Positions 7,501-17,854 of a stretch of 64,000 nt of DNA are shown in pieces. Below the pieces are notes generated by a model that was given only the letters and a program-made list of their open reading frames with translations, made no database searches and was not told the DNA's origin. This DNA is from Gemmatimonadota bacterium (GTDB lineage: Bacteria > Gemmatimonadota > Gemmatimonadetes > Gemmatimonadales > GWC2-71-9), in assembly GCA_003222195.1 (NCBI GenBank), contig QHVB01000024.1, positions 186,001 to 250,000 of the forward strand, read 5' to 3'. Positions within the stretch are counted from its first letter, which is position 1, and each line of letters opens with the position of its first letter. The translations under genes were made by a program, and so were the position numbers.

Positions 7501-8277
7501 ATGCGGACCTTCTTGATCGTGAGCGCACTCGCCGCCGGCGCCATCGCAACCGCGTCGGCTCAAGACTTCAACTGGCATGGCCGGATCGCCGCCGGTAAGC
7601 GGCTCGAAGTGAAGGGCGTCAACGGCGACGTGCGGGCGGTCCTCGCCAGCGGCGCCGAGGCGGTGGTGAATGCTCGCAAGCACGCGCGCCGCTCCGATCC
7701 GGACGAAGTCGAGATCAAGGTGGTCGAATCGGACGAAGGCATTACGATCTGCGCCGTCTATCCCACGCCGCGCCGCGCCCGCCGCGAGAACACCTGTGAG
7801 CCGGGTGATCGCTGGAGCTCCAGCACCGACAACAACGATGTGACGGTCGACTTCGAGGTGCAGGTACCCGCCGGAATCGAGTTCAACGGCCAGACGGTGA
7901 ACGGCGAGATGTCCGCCGAGGGTCTCAAGGGCGATGTGCGGGCGAGCACCGTGAACGGCAGTGTGCGCGTGACCACGACCGGCCTGGCGGAAGCATCAAC
8001 CGTGAACGGGTCCGTGTACGCGCAGATGGGCCGGGCAGACTGGAACAACGATCTCGAGTTCAGCACCGTGAACGGCGGGATCACACTGATTCTGCCAGGA
8101 AAGCTCGACACCGACGTGCGTGCCACCACCGTGAACGGCGACATCGAGACCGACTGGCCGCTCATGATTACCGGGCGGTTCAGCAACCGGCGGATACGTG
8201 GCACGATCGGCGCGGGCGGCCGCGCGCTCAGTCTGAGTACGGTGAATGGGGAGATACGGCTCAAGAAGGGCACGTAA
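7501..8277 (+). CDS. Exported DUF4097 beta-repeat protein
   Basis: A 258-residue protein beginning with a clean signal peptide (MRTFLIVSALAAGAIATASA, cleavage before QDF). The rest is a DUF4097-type beta-strand repeat with eight or more VNG turns (GVNGDVRA, TVNGEMSA, TVNGSVRV, TVNGGITL, TVNGDIET, TVNGEIRL). The ATG at 7501 is preceded by CGGAG at a good distance, 13 bp after the stop of the first paralogue. The two neighbours share fold and repeat motif but this one lacks the tyrosine tail. It is the last gene of the sigma factor operon, closed by the terminator at 8334-8359. Confidence 0.8.
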   Translation: MRTFLIVSALAAGAIATASAQDFNWHGRIAAGKRLEVKGVNGDVRAVLASGAEAVVNARKHARRSDPDEVEIKVVESDEGITICAVYPTPRRARRENTCEPGDRWSSSTDNNDVTVDFEVQVPAGIEFNGQTVNGEMSAEGLKGDVRASTVNGSVRVTTTGLAEASTVNGSVYAQMGRADWNNDLEFSTVNGGITLILPGKLDTDVRATTVNGDIETDWPLMITGRFSNRRIRGTIGAGGRALSLSTVNGEIRLKKGT

Positions 8278-8333
8278 TCGCACCAGCTCGCAGTCGTTCG
8301 GTACCGAACTCCTAGGCATGTAGCACGACCTTG

Positions 8334-8359
8334 ACCCCCTCGTAGTCCGAGGGGGTTTT
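8334..8359 (+). terminator. Rho-independent terminator
   Basis: A perfect 9-bp stem (ACCCCCTCG at 8334-8342 with CGAGGGGGT at 8348-8356), a 5-base loop TAGTC and a T run. It closes the sigma/DUF4097 operon. The next gene's possible TTG or GTG starts (8358-8366) lie immediately behind it, so the methyltransferase gene needs either a promoter inside or just before this hairpin or partial read-through. Confidence 0.88.
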
Positions 8360-11357
8360 GGTGTTGCGGGACATCCTTGCCCGCGCAACGCAGATCGAGA
8401 GTCTCCGCGAGCTGTTCGCCGCGCTCGGCTATGAACCCGCGCGGGAGTCGGTGCCGGTCGAAGCCTGGCTCGGCGCAACCGCTGGCATCGCGCGCGCCGC
8501 CCTGATCGGGCGCCACGGCGCATTCCGCGTCTTTGCGCTGGAGGCCGCCGCTCCCGAGGACGCCGCGCGCGCTGCCGCGCGCCGTCTGTCGGCCAGTGCG
8601 GAGCGCGGGCTCGCATGCGCCGTGGGAGGCGAGCCGGGGCGGCTCGTCTGCGCGGCCGGACCGGTCGGCCTTCGCATGGCGACGATCCCCCTGGCCAATC
8701 CTTCCGGTGCCGCGCTGGCCATTCTCGAACGGCTCGCCCCGGCAAGCAATGAGTCAGCACTCGCCCTGTCGCTGCGCATCGGCGAGGTGCTCGCGAGCGA
8801 AGGCGTGACGCCCCGCTTCTTCCGCGCATTTCGCGGCATCCTGGAGCGGCTGACGGAGCAGCTGCACACTCCGCGCTCGCGTGTCGACCGCCATGCTCTC
8901 ACCCTCACGGTGCTCACCCGCATGCTCTTCCTCTATTTCATCCAGTCGAAGGGCTGGCTGAACGGTGATCGCCGCTACATCGCCCACCTCCTCGATCGGG
9001 CACTGTCAGGGCGGCATCACTTCCATCGCTCCTTTCTGCACGCGCTCTGCTTCGGCGCCCTCAATCGCCCTCCCGCGCGGCGCGGAGCTGCCGCACGCGC
9101 GCTCGGCAGCATCCCATTTCTCAACGGCGGGTTGTTCGAACCGTCGCCACTCGAGCGACAGCACGGCCCCGCGATCTGGGGCAACAGCGATTGGCGCGCC
9201 GCATTCGACGATCTGTTCGAGCGCTTCCATTTCTCTGTGCGCGAGCACGACGCCGGCGAGTTCATCGCGCCTGACATGCTCGGTCGCGTGTTCGAAGGGG
9301 TGATGGATCCCGATGAACGCCGGACCAGCGGCAGCTACTACACGCCTGCGTCGCTGGTCCGTGAAATGGTGCGGGCGGGCCTCGAAGCCGCACTCACCAG
9401 TCGCTTTGGCATGTGCGCGTCGGCTGCCGCGCGATGGGTGCATGACGGCCTCCCACCGCAACCGGCTCCGGACCTGCGCGGGCTCACCGTCCTCGACCCT
9501 GCCGTCGGATCTGGAGCCTTCTTGCTAGGAGCGCTCGACGTCTTGGCGGCGCTCAGGCGCGCCGCCGGCGACGGGCCCGCCGCGGCCGTCAAGCGCGACG
9601 TCCTCGCCCACTCGTTGTTTGGCGTCGATCTCACGCCGACCGCCGTGCGGCTTACCGAGCTGCGGCTCTGGCTCGCCCTGGTCGCGGACGATGAAACTCC
9701 CGACCTCGAAGCCATCGCGCCGCTTCCCAATCTCGACGGGCATATCCTTCAGGGCGACGCGCTGCTCGACCCGCTGACCCTGGCGGCTTCGCTCGGCGGC
9801 CGCGCGATCCGAGGAGGCGCCGGAGAGGCGCGACGGCTAAGGGCCGCGCGACGTGATCACTTCGTCCTGGCCGGACCGGAAAAGCGCCATGCACAGGCGG
9901 AGCTCAGCCGCGCCGAAGCTGTACTCGCGCGGAGACTGCTCCGTGACGGCTGTATCGCATTGGAGCGGGCCATCAACGAGCTGCTCAGTACGGCGCGCAA
10001 TCGCGATCTGTTCGGCCGGCGCCGCGGGCTCGATCATGAGCAACGCGTGCGCCTGAGCCGGCTGCGGCAAACCTTGCGCGACTTGCGCGCGGCGCAGCGG
10101 CGGCTGCGACTGGACGGCGCGGCGCCATTCTTCGCGTTCGAATCGCACTTCGCCGACGTCATGCTCCAAGGCGGGTTCGACGTCGTGACCGGCAACCCGC
10201 CGTGGGTGCGCGCGGAGCGGCTGCCGCCCCGCGTGCGTGAGATTCTTACGACGCGCTACTCCTGCTGGCGGCCAGCCGGGACGCGCGGATTCGCGCATCT
10301 CCCCGATCTCGCCGTGGCGTTCGTGGAACGCGCGCTCGAGCTGGCGCGGCCCGGGGGCGTCGTCGCGCTGCTGGTTCCGGCAAAGCTCGCGACCAGCGGC
10401 TACGGCGCGCCGCTCCGGACGCGATTGGCGCACACCACGCGCATCGAGCGAGCGTGCCCCTTGCCCGAACCGATGGCGCTGGCCTTCGGCGCAGCCGTCT
10501 ACCCCATGGCGCTGGTTGCCGCGCGAGCCGATCCGTCGGGCACCGAGATGACGGGCACGACGCTCGGTGCCAAGCCCGCAGCGCCTGCCATTCCCCAGCG
10601 GCAGCTGCAGCACGACGGTGGAGGGCCGTGGATTCTCATTCCCGGCGCCGACCACGTCCGCCGCCGGCTGCGGGGGGAATTCCCCACGCTCGGGGATCGC
10701 TGGACGCCACAGCTCGGCGTAAAAACCGGCGCCGATGACGTCTTTCTACTCGACCGTGAATGTCCGGGCACCCGGCCAGCAATTCGCGGTCGAGACATCG
10801 CCGCGTGGCGCTGCCGCCCGCGCCGCTATGTGTTGTGGACTCACGGGAGCGACGGGCTGCCGCTCCCGCGATTGCCACGGGAGCTCGCCGAGCGACTGTC
10901 GCGTCATGAAGAGCGGCTCAAGCGGCGCGCCGATTACCGCGCCGGCCCGCCCTGGCAGCTGTTTCGCACGAGCCTCGGCTTCGCGTCGCATCGCGTGATT
11001 TGGCCGGACCTGGGCCGCCGCCTCACTGCTGCTGTACCGGCTGCGGATCTCGTGCCGCTCAACACCGTGTACGGTATCGCGACACGCGACGCGAGCGATG
11101 CGGCCGCGCTCGCGGCCCTTCTCAATTCAGGCTGGGTGACGGCGCTCGCCCGGCTCGTCGCCGATCCAGCGCGAGGCGGGTTCCGCCGCTTCAATGCGAG
11201 CGTCGTGCGCGGCCTCCCGGTGCCGCCCGCCGGGTCGGGCGCCTGGGCTGCGCTCGCGCGGCGCGGCATGTCCTGTGAACCCGCTGATGACCTCGTCGCT
11301 GACGCCCTCCATCTCGATGAGTCCGATCGCCGCGCGCTGGCCACGGATCCTGTCTGA
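8358..11357 (+). CDS. Adenine-specific DNA methyltransferase, Eco57I/type IIG-like
   Basis: A protein of about 999 residues. The N-terminal 150 residues resemble the degenerate nuclease-like region of Eco57I/PglX-type enzymes, but no PD-(D/E)XK triad is evident. The N6-adenine methyltransferase core carries GSYYTP (about 325-330), motif [13 protein letters not shown] (about 380) and the catalytic NPPW (613-616, in [15 protein letters not shown]). The C-terminal third ([38 protein letters not shown]) looks like a TaqI-like target-recognition domain. The start is TTG 8358, GTG 8361 or TTG 8364; none has a clear ribosome site. It overlaps the downstream SNF2 helicase, forming a two-gene module that may be restriction- or defence-related. 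Confidence 0.85.
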   Translation: MVLRDILARATQIESLRELFAALGYEPARESVPVEAWLGATAGIARAALIGRHGAFRVFALEAAAPEDAARAAARRLSASAERGLACAVGGEPGRLVCAAGPVGLRMATIPLANPSGAALAILERLAPASNESALALSLRIGEVLASEGVTPRFFRAFRGILERLTEQLHTPRSRVDRHALTLTVLTRMLFLYFIQSKGWLNGDRRYIAHLLDRALSGRHHFHRSFLHALCFGALNRPPARRGAAARALGSIPFLNGGLFEPSPLERQHGPAIWGNSDWRAAFDDLFERFHFSVREHDAGEFIAPDMLGRVFEGVMDPDERRTSGSYYTPASLVREMVRAGLEAALTSRFGMCASAAARWVHDGLPPQPAPDLRGLTVLDPAVGSGAFLLGALDVLAALRRAAGDGPAAAVKRDVLAHSLFGVDLTPTAVRLTELRLWLALVADDETPDLEAIAPLPNLDGHILQGDALLDPLTLAASLGGRAIRGGAGEARRLRAARRDHFVLAGPEKRHAQAELSRAEAVLARRLLRDGCIALERAINELLSTARNRDLFGRRRGLDHEQRVRLSRLRQTLRDLRAAQRRLRLDGAAPFFAFESHFADVMLQGGFDVVTGNPPWVRAERLPPRVREILTTRYSCWRPAGTRGFAHLPDLAVAFVERALELARPGGVVALLVPAKLATSGYGAPLRTRLAHTTRIERACPLPEPMALAFGAAVYPMALVAARADPSGTEMTGTTLGAKPAAPAIPQRQLQHDGGGPWILIPGADHVRRRLRGEFPTLGDRWTPQLGVKTGADDVFLLDRECPGTRPAIRGRDIAAWRCRPRRYVLWTHGSDGLPLPRLPRELAERLSRHEERLKRRADYRAGPPWQLFRTSLGFASHRVIWPDLGRRLTAAVPAADLVPLNTVYGIATRDASDAAALAALLNSGWVTALARLVADPARGGFRRFNASVVRGLPVPPAGSGAWAALARRGMSCEPADDLVADALHLDESDRRALATDPV

Positions 11358-13605
11358 GCACCTCGTCCCCGTGCCGGAACCCCTCGCCGTCGCGCTCCAG
11401 CCGGCGGGGGAAGCGTCGCCGCGAGAGGTCGTCTGCAGCGCCGCGCGGGCGCTGCTCGACAGCGCACCGCTGGTCCCGAGAGCGACGCCCATCGCGTGGC
11501 CTGCGTGGCTCGCGCCGCATCAAGTCCCGGCCGCCGAACGCCTGACCGCCATCATCGCTCGCCACGGTGGCGCGCTGCTCGCGGACGAGGTCGGGTTGGG
11601 CAAATCGTACGTCGCGCTTGCCGTCGCCCTTGCGCAGCGCGAACCGTTCATGCTGGTCGTTCCCGCCGTACTCGTGCCTCAGTGGCGCACTCTGTTGGAA
11701 CGGTTCGCCGTGCAAGAAATCCCCATCATCACACACGAATCCCTCAGCATCTCGCCGGGCCGCCCGTCCGGCCGTCCGACCGTCATCGTCGATGAAGCCC
11801 ACCGCTTCCGCAATCCCGACACGAACCGTTACCGGGCGCTCGCCCGCCTCGTCGTCGGGAGTCGCGTGCTGCTGGTGACCGCCACGCCGATCCATAACTG
11901 CGTCGCGGATCTGCTCCACCTCTTGCGTCTGTTTTTGCGCGATCATGCCCTTGCCGCGCTCGGCGTGCCTTCCCTCCGAAACGCCGCGCGGCGTGAAGCC
12001 GACACGTCCCTGGCGCAGGTCGCCGTCGCCCGCGTCATCGTGGCGCGCTCGCGTGAGCGAGTGCGGACGGGATACGACGGCGGCCCGGTGAGCATGGTCT
12101 TCCCGCGATCGACAACCGCAGCGTTGCGGGCTGCTCCAGCACCAGACGCGTTGATCACGGCGCTTGCAACGGGCGTCTCCTCGCTACGCGCAGGGGGCGG
12201 AGCCGCGCCGCTGCTCCGGCTGATGCTGTTACGCCGTTTGGGGTCCAGTGTGGCGGCATTTCGCGCGGCGCTCACCCGGCACGAGACCTATCTCGACCTC
12301 GCAACCGGGGCCGCGACCGAGGGGCGCTCGCTTACGCCGCGGGAGTTTCAGCGCTGCTTCCCGCGCGCCGCGGAATCGGATATCCAGCTCGTCCTGTTTC
12401 CGCTGCTCCTCGAGGCGGCCAGCGAACCGGCTGCGCCATTGGCCGATGATCGCCGCACCCTGGCTCGCCTACGCGAGCTCCTGACGCATGCCGCCATCGC
12501 CGACCCCAAGGCCGATGCGCTGGAACGTCTCCTCGCTGAACGGCCCGCCAAGACCATCGTCTTCACCGACGCGCAGCCGACGGCGCGATATCTCATGCAG
12601 CGGCTGCGCTTCGCGCGCCGCGCGGCGGTATTCGGACACGCCGGCCGCTTCGCATCAGGCGATGCCTCACGCGCGGAGGTGCTGCGGGCCTTTGCGCCGC
12701 GCGCGCAGGGTGGGCCCCAGCCCGCCGCCGCCCTCGAAACCGATCTCCTGATCGCCACTGACCTGCTGAGCGAGGGCCTCAATCTCCAGGATGCCGAGCG
12801 CGTGGTGCATTACGATCTGCCGTGGAGTCCGGCGCGCCTCGCTCAGCGTGTCGGCCGGATCGACCGGCTCGGCTCGGTGCACGCTTCGATCAGCACCGTC
12901 ACGTTCCTGCCGTCGCCGACGTTGGCCCGTGCGCTCGCGCTCGAAGAGCGACTGGCCCGGAAGGTTCGCGACCAGCAGGTCGCAGGTACCGGCGGCCGCC
13001 TCGACTGGTGTGACCAGCTCGCAACGCTCGCGTCGTCGACCTGCGGTGCCGCGCTGGGCGCGTTTGCGGGGGTTGCGGGAGAGGAGGCCTGCACCGTAAT
13101 CGTGGTGCGGATCGCAAAGCTCGTGGAGGCGATCGTTGTCGAAGGGAACACGCCTCGAACCAATCCAGCAGCCGCAACGCGGATCCTCGCCGCCGCCCGC
13201 ACCAAAGCGCCGGTCGACGTCGATCGTAATCTGCTGCAGCAGGCGATTGACGCGGCGGCGCCGTTGATCAAGTCCCGTCTCACCGCCGTACAGGACGCAC
13301 GGTGGCGAGCCAGCGATCGAGACCGACTTGCCCGGCGACTCATTCCCTGGGTGCTGTCCGCTGGGCGACGTGCGGCACGCCGCGGGGATGGTGAGCAACT
13401 CGGCGCGCTCGACGCTCTGGTTTCGCGTTTGGCGTCGGGGATGACTGCAGGGGAGGAGCTGCTGCTGGAAGTGTTATTGTCTCGGCAAGAGCCGCTGGTA
13501 GTGCCAGACCTGCTGGCGTGGCATCACGGGCTGCCGCCCGCCGACACGGGATACTCACCCATTGAGGTTGAGCTCGTTGCCGCATTGATGGTCGTCGCGC
13601 TGTAG
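11287..13605 (+). CDS. SNF2-family DNA helicase/translocase
   Basis: About 772 residues from the ATG at 11287 (ATG 11317 is an alternative; neither has a visible Shine-Dalgarno). Helicase motifs: GLGKS (Walker A, Lys about 106), DEAH (169-172), TATPIHN (198-204), and in the second lobe [12 protein letters not shown] and [11 protein letters not shown] (about 520-530). The architecture is that of HepA/DrmD-like SNF2 ATPases. No nuclease, PLD or methyl-binding domain is recognisable in the C-terminal 200 residues. It overlaps the methyltransferase gene by about 70 bp and so is cotranscribed. The pairing recalls the methylase plus SNF2 component of DISARM class 1, but drmA, drmB and drmC are absent. 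Confidence 0.85.
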   Translation: MTSSLTPSISMSPIAARWPRILSEHLVPVPEPLAVALQPAGEASPREVVCSAARALLDSAPLVPRATPIAWPAWLAPHQVPAAERLTAIIARHGGALLADEVGLGKSYVALAVALAQREPFMLVVPAVLVPQWRTLLERFAVQEIPIITHESLSISPGRPSGRPTVIVDEAHRFRNPDTNRYRALARLVVGSRVLLVTATPIHNCVADLLHLLRLFLRDHALAALGVPSLRNAARREADTSLAQVAVARVIVARSRERVRTGYDGGPVSMVFPRSTTAALRAAPAPDALITALATGVSSLRAGGGAAPLLRLMLLRRLGSSVAAFRAALTRHETYLDLATGAATEGRSLTPREFQRCFPRAAESDIQLVLFPLLLEAASEPAAPLADDRRTLARLRELLTHAAIADPKADALERLLAERPAKTIVFTDAQPTARYLMQRLRFARRAAVFGHAGRFASGDASRAEVLRAFAPRAQGGPQPAAALETDLLIATDLLSEGLNLQDAERVVHYDLPWSPARLAQRVGRIDRLGSVHASISTVTFLPSPTLARALALEERLARKVRDQQVAGTGGRLDWCDQLATLASSTCGAALGAFAGVAGEEACTVIVVRIAKLVEAIVVEGNTPRTNPAAATRILAAARTKAPVDVDRNLLQQAIDAAAPLIKSRLTAVQDARWRASDRDRLARRLIPWVLSAGRRAARRGDGEQLGALDALVSRLASGMTAGEELLLEVLLSRQEPLVVPDLLAWHHGLPPADTGYSPIEVELVAALMVVAL

Positions 13606-13608
13606 ATT
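13603..13608 (+). promoter_or_regulatory. -10-like element TAGATT before a GTG start
   Basis: TAGATT ends 7 bases before the GTG of the HAD phosphatase gene and overlaps the stop of the helicase gene. There is no Shine-Dalgarno sequence in the 10-bp gap. This fits the leaderless pattern seen elsewhere in the window. Confidence 0.4.
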
Positions 13609-13615
13609 CCCCCGA

Positions 13616-14266
13616 GTGACGCTCACAACGTTTCTCTTCGATCTCGACGGCACAATCATCGATTCAATCGAGCTGATCCTGCGCTCCTACCGCCATACGA
13701 TGGAGCTGCATCGCGGCAACGAGCCGCTGCCGTCCGATGAGGTGTGGATCAAAGGTCTCGGTACTCCTCTCTGGACGCAATTCGGCGAGATCACCGCTGA
13801 CAAAGAAGAGATCGAGGCGATGGTGCAGACCTACCGCACGTACAACCTCGCGCACCACGACGCGCTCGTGAAACCGTACGACGGCGTCGTCGACGAGATC
13901 CGGCGGCTCCAGACTGCCGGCAAGCGACTCGGCGTGGTGACCAGCAAGCTGCGCGATGGCGCGATGCGCGGCATCCGGATCTCCGGGCTTGACCAGGTGT
14001 TCGACGTCGTCGTCGGCTGTGACGACGTCAAGCACTTCAAGCCACATCCCGAGCCGGTCCTGAAGGCGGTTCAGGAGCTTGGCGTCACGCGAGAGGATAC
14101 GGTGTTCGTGGGCGACTCCCGCCACGACATGGAATGCGGCCGCGCCGCGGGCGTCAAGACCGCCGCCGTGCTCTGGGGACCGTTCGACCGCCCGCACCTC
14201 GAGGACCTGTCGCCCGACTACTGGCTGGAGAAACCGGGAGACCTGCGTCAGCTTTACGAACCATGA
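13616..14266 (+). CDS. HAD-family phosphatase, phosphoglycolate/PpaX-like
   Basis: A 216-residue HAD-superfamily hydrolase: motif I FDLDGTIID with nucleophile Asp9 and acid/base Asp11, a helical cap (about 15-85), motif II VVTSK, motif III Lys in KPHPEPVLKA, and motif IV FVGDSRHDMECGRAAG. The general shape is that of phosphoglycolate phosphatase (Gph) and pyrophosphatase PpaX; the exact substrate is not readable. The start is GTG, 10 bp after the helicase stop. Its TGA overlaps the ATG of the aminotransferase gene, so these two are coupled. Confidence 0.82.
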   Translation: MTLTTFLFDLDGTIIDSIELILRSYRHTMELHRGNEPLPSDEVWIKGLGTPLWTQFGEITADKEEIEAMVQTYRTYNLAHHDALVKPYDGVVDEIRRLQTAGKRLGVVTSKLRDGAMRGIRISGLDQVFDVVVGCDDVKHFKPHPEPVLKAVQELGVTREDTVFVGDSRHDMECGRAAGVKTAAVLWGPFDRPHLEDLSPDYWLEKPGDLRQLYEP

Positions 14267-15399
14267 GCTCTCAAAAATTCGTCCCGTTCGAGCTGGAACG
14301 CTGGCAAAGCACCTGGGAAAACCGGGTGCGCTTCAATCTCTCCGAATCCGGCGTGCACCCGCTCTCGATCCAGGAGCTGCTTGGTCTCGCCGGCGCCTCC
14401 TCCCTCCCGCTGCTCGACGTGCGCCTCGGCTACAGCCAATCGAATGGCACCGATCTACTCCGCGAGCGCATCGCGGCGCTCTACCCCGGTGCCTCTCCTG
14501 ATCAGGTGCTCGTCACGACCGGCAGCTCCGAAGCGAACTTCGTCACGTGTTGGCGCTTGCTCCAGCCCGGCGACAAAGTGGCCGTGATGATGCCGAACTA
14601 CCTCCAGACCTGGGGACTGGCGCAGAACTTCGGCGCAGAGGCGAAGGCGTTGCAGCTCCACGAGAAGGAAGGATGGGAGCCGTACGTCGAGGAGATTCGC
14701 ACCGCCATCGCGCCCGGCACCAAGCTCGTCGTAGTCACCAATCCGCATAACCCGACCGGCCACGTGCTCGGCGACGCGGCACGCAAAGCGATCCTCGAGC
14801 GCGCCGCCGAGGTGGGTGCCTGGGTCCTCGCGGACGAGGTCTATCAGGGCGCGGAGCGTGATGGCAAGACGACCCCGTCGTTCTGGGGCAGCGGCTACAA
14901 CAAAGTGATCATCGTGAACGGCCTGTCGAAAGCGTACGGCCTCCCGGGCCTGCGCATCGGCTGGATCGTCTCACCGCCCGGCTTCAGTCAGGAGGCGTGG
15001 GCGCGGCACGATTACACGACGATCGGCCCGTCGGGCGCGTCCGACCATCTCGCCGCCGTCGCCCTCGATCCCCACGTGCGCGACAAGCTGATCGAGCGGA
15101 CGCGGCGCATCCTGCACGCGAACTATCCGGTGATGGAAACCTGGCTCAAGACGTTTGGCGACACGTTCACCTGGCATGCACCGCACGCCGGCGCGATCTG
15201 CTGGGCCCGCTATCGCGGCGCAATCCCGGCGCCTGAAGTCGTCGAGAAACTGCGCGCGCAGCACAGCGTGCTGCTCTGTCCGGGTGATCACTTCGGGATG
15301 CCGGGCTTTCTCCGCTTTGGCTACGGCGGCGAGCTGCAACATTTCCAGGAAGCGCTCGCGGAAACCGAGCGCGGGCTGCGTCGCCTGTTCAGTGACTGA
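14263..15399 (+). CDS. Class I/II PLP-dependent aminotransferase
   Basis: A 378-residue fold-type I enzyme. The PLP lysine is Lys223 in VNGLSKAYGLPGLRIGW; the preceding NPHNPTGHVL and LADEVYQG carry the Asn and Asp/Tyr that contact the cofactor. Family members use aspartate, alanine or related amino acids; the substrate is undetermined. The ATG overlaps the HAD gene stop by ATGA; the frame can be read further upstream but that is the HAD gene out of phase. The aldehyde dehydrogenase follows after 16 bp, suggesting a small operon that transaminates and then oxidises an amino acid derivative. Confidence 0.87.
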   Translation: MSSQKFVPFELERWQSTWENRVRFNLSESGVHPLSIQELLGLAGASSLPLLDVRLGYSQSNGTDLLRERIAALYPGASPDQVLVTTGSSEANFVTCWRLLQPGDKVAVMMPNYLQTWGLAQNFGAEAKALQLHEKEGWEPYVEEIRTAIAPGTKLVVVTNPHNPTGHVLGDAARKAILERAAEVGAWVLADEVYQGAERDGKTTPSFWGSGYNKVIIVNGLSKAYGLPGLRIGWIVSPPGFSQEAWARHDYTTIGPSGASDHLAAVALDPHVRDKLIERTRRILHANYPVMETWLKTFGDTFTWHAPHAGAICWARYRGAIPAPEVVEKLRAQHSVLLCPGDHFGMPGFLRFGYGGELQHFQEALAETERGLRRLFSD

Positions 15400-15415
15400 G
15401 TGAGGCCTTGGATCT

Positions 15416-16819
15416 ATGACGACGAAGCAACAGCAGAAGGAACGGGAAACCGCCGTGATTCGCGCGCCCCAAGACGGCAGTGAGGTCGGCGTGGTGGCGC
15501 TGGCCGGGCCGGAGGACGTGCGCGCGGCCCTCGATGCCAACGTCGCCGCGGCGCGCGCCTGCCGGGAGATGCCCGCCTACGCCCGCGCGGCCACCCTGCG
15601 CAAGGTCGCGGATGGGCTGGAGACGGGGCGAGCGGAGTTCGCTCGCACGCTGGCGCTCGAAGCCGGCAAGCCGATCGCACAGGCGAAGACCGAAATCGAT
15701 CGCGCCATCGCCGTGTTCCGCGATGGAGCCGAAGAGGCCACACGGATCGGCGGTGAAGTACTCCCTGCCGATGTCGTCCCCTCTGGCACGGGCCGGATCG
15801 CCATCACGCGCCGCTTTCCACTGTCGCCGATCGCGGCGATCACGCCGTTCAACTTTCCGGTCCTGCTCGCGGCTCACAAAATCGCGCCCGCCATGGCCTG
15901 CGGCGCGACGATCACGCTCAAGCCGCCGCCCCAGGATCCCCTCACGTCGCTGCGGCTGTTCGATCTCGTCCAGGCGTCCGGCTACCCCGACGGCGCCGCC
16001 AACGTCGTTCCCTGCCACGTCGAGGTCGCGCAGATCCTCATCGAGGATCCGCGCGTGCGGCTCATCACGTTCACCGGCAGCGCCAAAGCCGGCTGGGCGA
16101 TTCGCGCCAAGGCGGGAACCAAGCGCGTCGCGCTCGAGCTGGGCGGCAATGCGGCGGTCATCGTCGAGCCCGACGCCGACCTGACGTGGGCGGCGGCCCG
16201 CTGCGCCATCGGCGGCTTTACGTACGCCGGCCAGTCCTGCATCTCGACGCAGCGGATCCTCGTCCAGGAACGCGTCTCTCAGACGTTTCTCGATCTGCTC
16301 CTGGACAAAGTGAAGCACCTGAAGGTCGGCGACGTGCTCGACGAGCACACGGACGTCGGCCCCATGATCTCGCTCGAAGCCGCCGAGCGCGTCGAGCGCT
16401 GGATCGCCGAGGCAGTGGCCGCCGGCGCGAGAGTCGAGTTGGGCGGCAAGCGCAACGGCGTGTTCTTGCAACCGACGGTGCTCACGCACACCAGCGCCGC
16501 CATGAAGGTGAACTGCGAGGAGGTGTTCGCGCCCCTCGTGACCGTCACGCCGTACCGGTCGTTAGATGAAGCGATCGAGTGGACGAATGCCTCGCCCTAC
16601 GGGTTACAGGCGGGCGTGTTTACGACGAATCTGCAGACCATGTTCCGGCTGCACGCCGAGCTGGACGTGGGCGCCGTGAACGGGAACGACATTCCCGGCT
16701 TCCGCGTGGATCGCCTGCCGTACGGCGGCGCCAAGGCCTCGGGCCTCGGTCGGGAAGGCGTGCGCTACGCGATCGAGGAGATGACCGAGCGCCGGGTGCT
16801 GACGCTCAAGCTCGATTAG
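15416..16819 (+). CDS. NAD(P)-dependent aldehyde dehydrogenase
   Basis: A 467-residue ALDH-superfamily protein. The general base Glu241 lies in ALELGGNAAV and the catalytic Cys275 in YAGQSCISTQR; the coenzyme region includes ITPFNFPVLL and TFTGSAKAG. The usual KPSE-type motif is KPPPQDP here. Relatives include succinate-semialdehyde and lactaldehyde/glyceraldehyde dehydrogenases; I cannot choose among them. It is the last gene of the helicase, HAD, aminotransferase, ALDH run and ends 3 bp from the stop of the convergent Pit gene. Confidence 0.88.
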   Translation: MTTKQQQKERETAVIRAPQDGSEVGVVALAGPEDVRAALDANVAAARACREMPAYARAATLRKVADGLETGRAEFARTLALEAGKPIAQAKTEIDRAIAVFRDGAEEATRIGGEVLPADVVPSGTGRIAITRRFPLSPIAAITPFNFPVLLAAHKIAPAMACGATITLKPPPQDPLTSLRLFDLVQASGYPDGAANVVPCHVEVAQILIEDPRVRLITFTGSAKAGWAIRAKAGTKRVALELGGNAAVIVEPDADLTWAAARCAIGGFTYAGQSCISTQRILVQERVSQTFLDLLLDKVKHLKVGDVLDEHTDVGPMISLEAAERVERWIAEAVAAGARVELGGKRNGVFLQPTVLTHTSAAMKVNCEEVFAPLVTVTPYRSLDEAIEWTNASPYGLQAGVFTTNLQTMFRLHAELDVGAVNGNDIPGFRVDRLPYGGAKASGLGREGVRYAIEEMTERRVLTLKLD

Positions 16820-16822
16820 CCG

Positions 16823-17854
16823 CTAGACCAACGCCCGCAAGATCAGGTAACCGAGACCACCGATGCCGGCCGCCGCCGGGATCGTGGCGACCCAGGCCCA
16901 CACGATCCGGCCCGCCACGCCCCACCGCACCGCGGAGAACCGTTGCACCGCCCCGACCCCCGTTATCGCACCGGTGATCGTGTGCGTGGTACTCACCGGG
17001 ATGCCGTAGTGCGATGACACGAAGAGCGTAATCGCGCCCGCCGTTTCCGCGCAGAACCCCCCGAACGGGGTCAGCTTCGTGATGCGCTGCCCCATCGTCT
17101 TCACGATGCGCCAGCCGCCCGCCATGGTGCCGAGGGCGATTGCGGCCCCGGCCGCCACAATGACCCAGGTCGGGATGTGATTGGGATCGGTGAGGTGAAA
17201 TGCTTGGATTGGAAAGTTCACGAACAGTGCCTGGCTGGAAACGAGGAGCGCGACGATGATGCCCATCGTCTTCTGTGCGTCGTTCGTACCGTGGCCAAGC
17301 GAATACGCGGCGGCCGAGACGAGCTGAAGCACCCGGAACGCTTTGTCGACCCGGCGTGGCAGCGATCGTCGCAGCGACCACGACAGCGCCACGGTCAGCA
17401 GCAGCGCCAGCATGAACCCCATGACCGGCGCGACCACGATGAAGATGAGGGTCTTGGTCCAACCACTCGCGATGATCGCGGAGAATCCCGACTTGGCGAC
17501 TGCAGCGCCGGCATAGCCGCCGATGAGGGCGTGCGACGACGACGTCGGCAGTCCCAGCCACCAGGTGACCAGGTCCCAGATGATTGCTCCCAACAGCCCA
17601 CCGAGCACCACGGTCGAATCGACGACGTTGAGATCGATCAGCCCTTTGCCCACGGTCTTCGCAATCGCGGTCCCGAACACGAACGCGGCAATGAAGTTCC
17701 AGAACGCAGCCCAAATAACCGCCGCGCTCGGTGAGAGCACGCGCGTCGACACGACAGTGGCAATCGAATTGGCCGCGTCGTGAAACCCATTGATGAAATC
17801 GAAGATGAGAGCGACGACGAGAATCGCCAGAACGAACCAGACGGAGGCCGTCAT
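16823..17854 (-). CDS. Low-affinity inorganic phosphate transporter (Pit family)
   Basis: A 343-residue polytopic protein with both Pit signature repeats: DFINGFHDAANSIATVV with LPTSSSHALIGG in the N-terminal half and SLGHGTNDAQKTMGI with PVSTTHTITGAI in the C-terminal half. It should carry metal-phosphate with H+ or Na+. The ATG at 17854 overlaps the stop of the upstream DUF47 gene by one base (TGATG), so both are translated together; the longer open frame upstream is the DUF47 gene out of phase. Confidence 0.93.
   Translation of the reverse strand: MTASVWFVLAILVVALIFDFINGFHDAANSIATVVSTRVLSPSAAVIWAAFWNFIAAFVFGTAIAKTVGKGLIDLNVVDSTVVLGGLLGAIIWDLVTWWLGLPTSSSHALIGGYAGAAVAKSGFSAIIASGWTKTLIFIVVAPVMGFMLALLLTVALSWSLRRSLPRRVDKAFRVLQLVSAAAYSLGHGTNDAQKTMGIIVALLVSSQALFVNFPIQAFHLTDPNHIPTWVIVAAGAAIALGTMAGGWRIVKTMGQRITKLTPFGGFCAETAGAITLFVSSHYGIPVSTTHTITGAITGVGAVQRFSAVRWGVAGRIVWAWVATIPAAAGIGGLGYLILRALV

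Noticed and set aside
8358-13605. DISARM or BREX system
   Set aside because: Only a methyltransferase and an SNF2 helicase are present; the other required components are missing on both sides.
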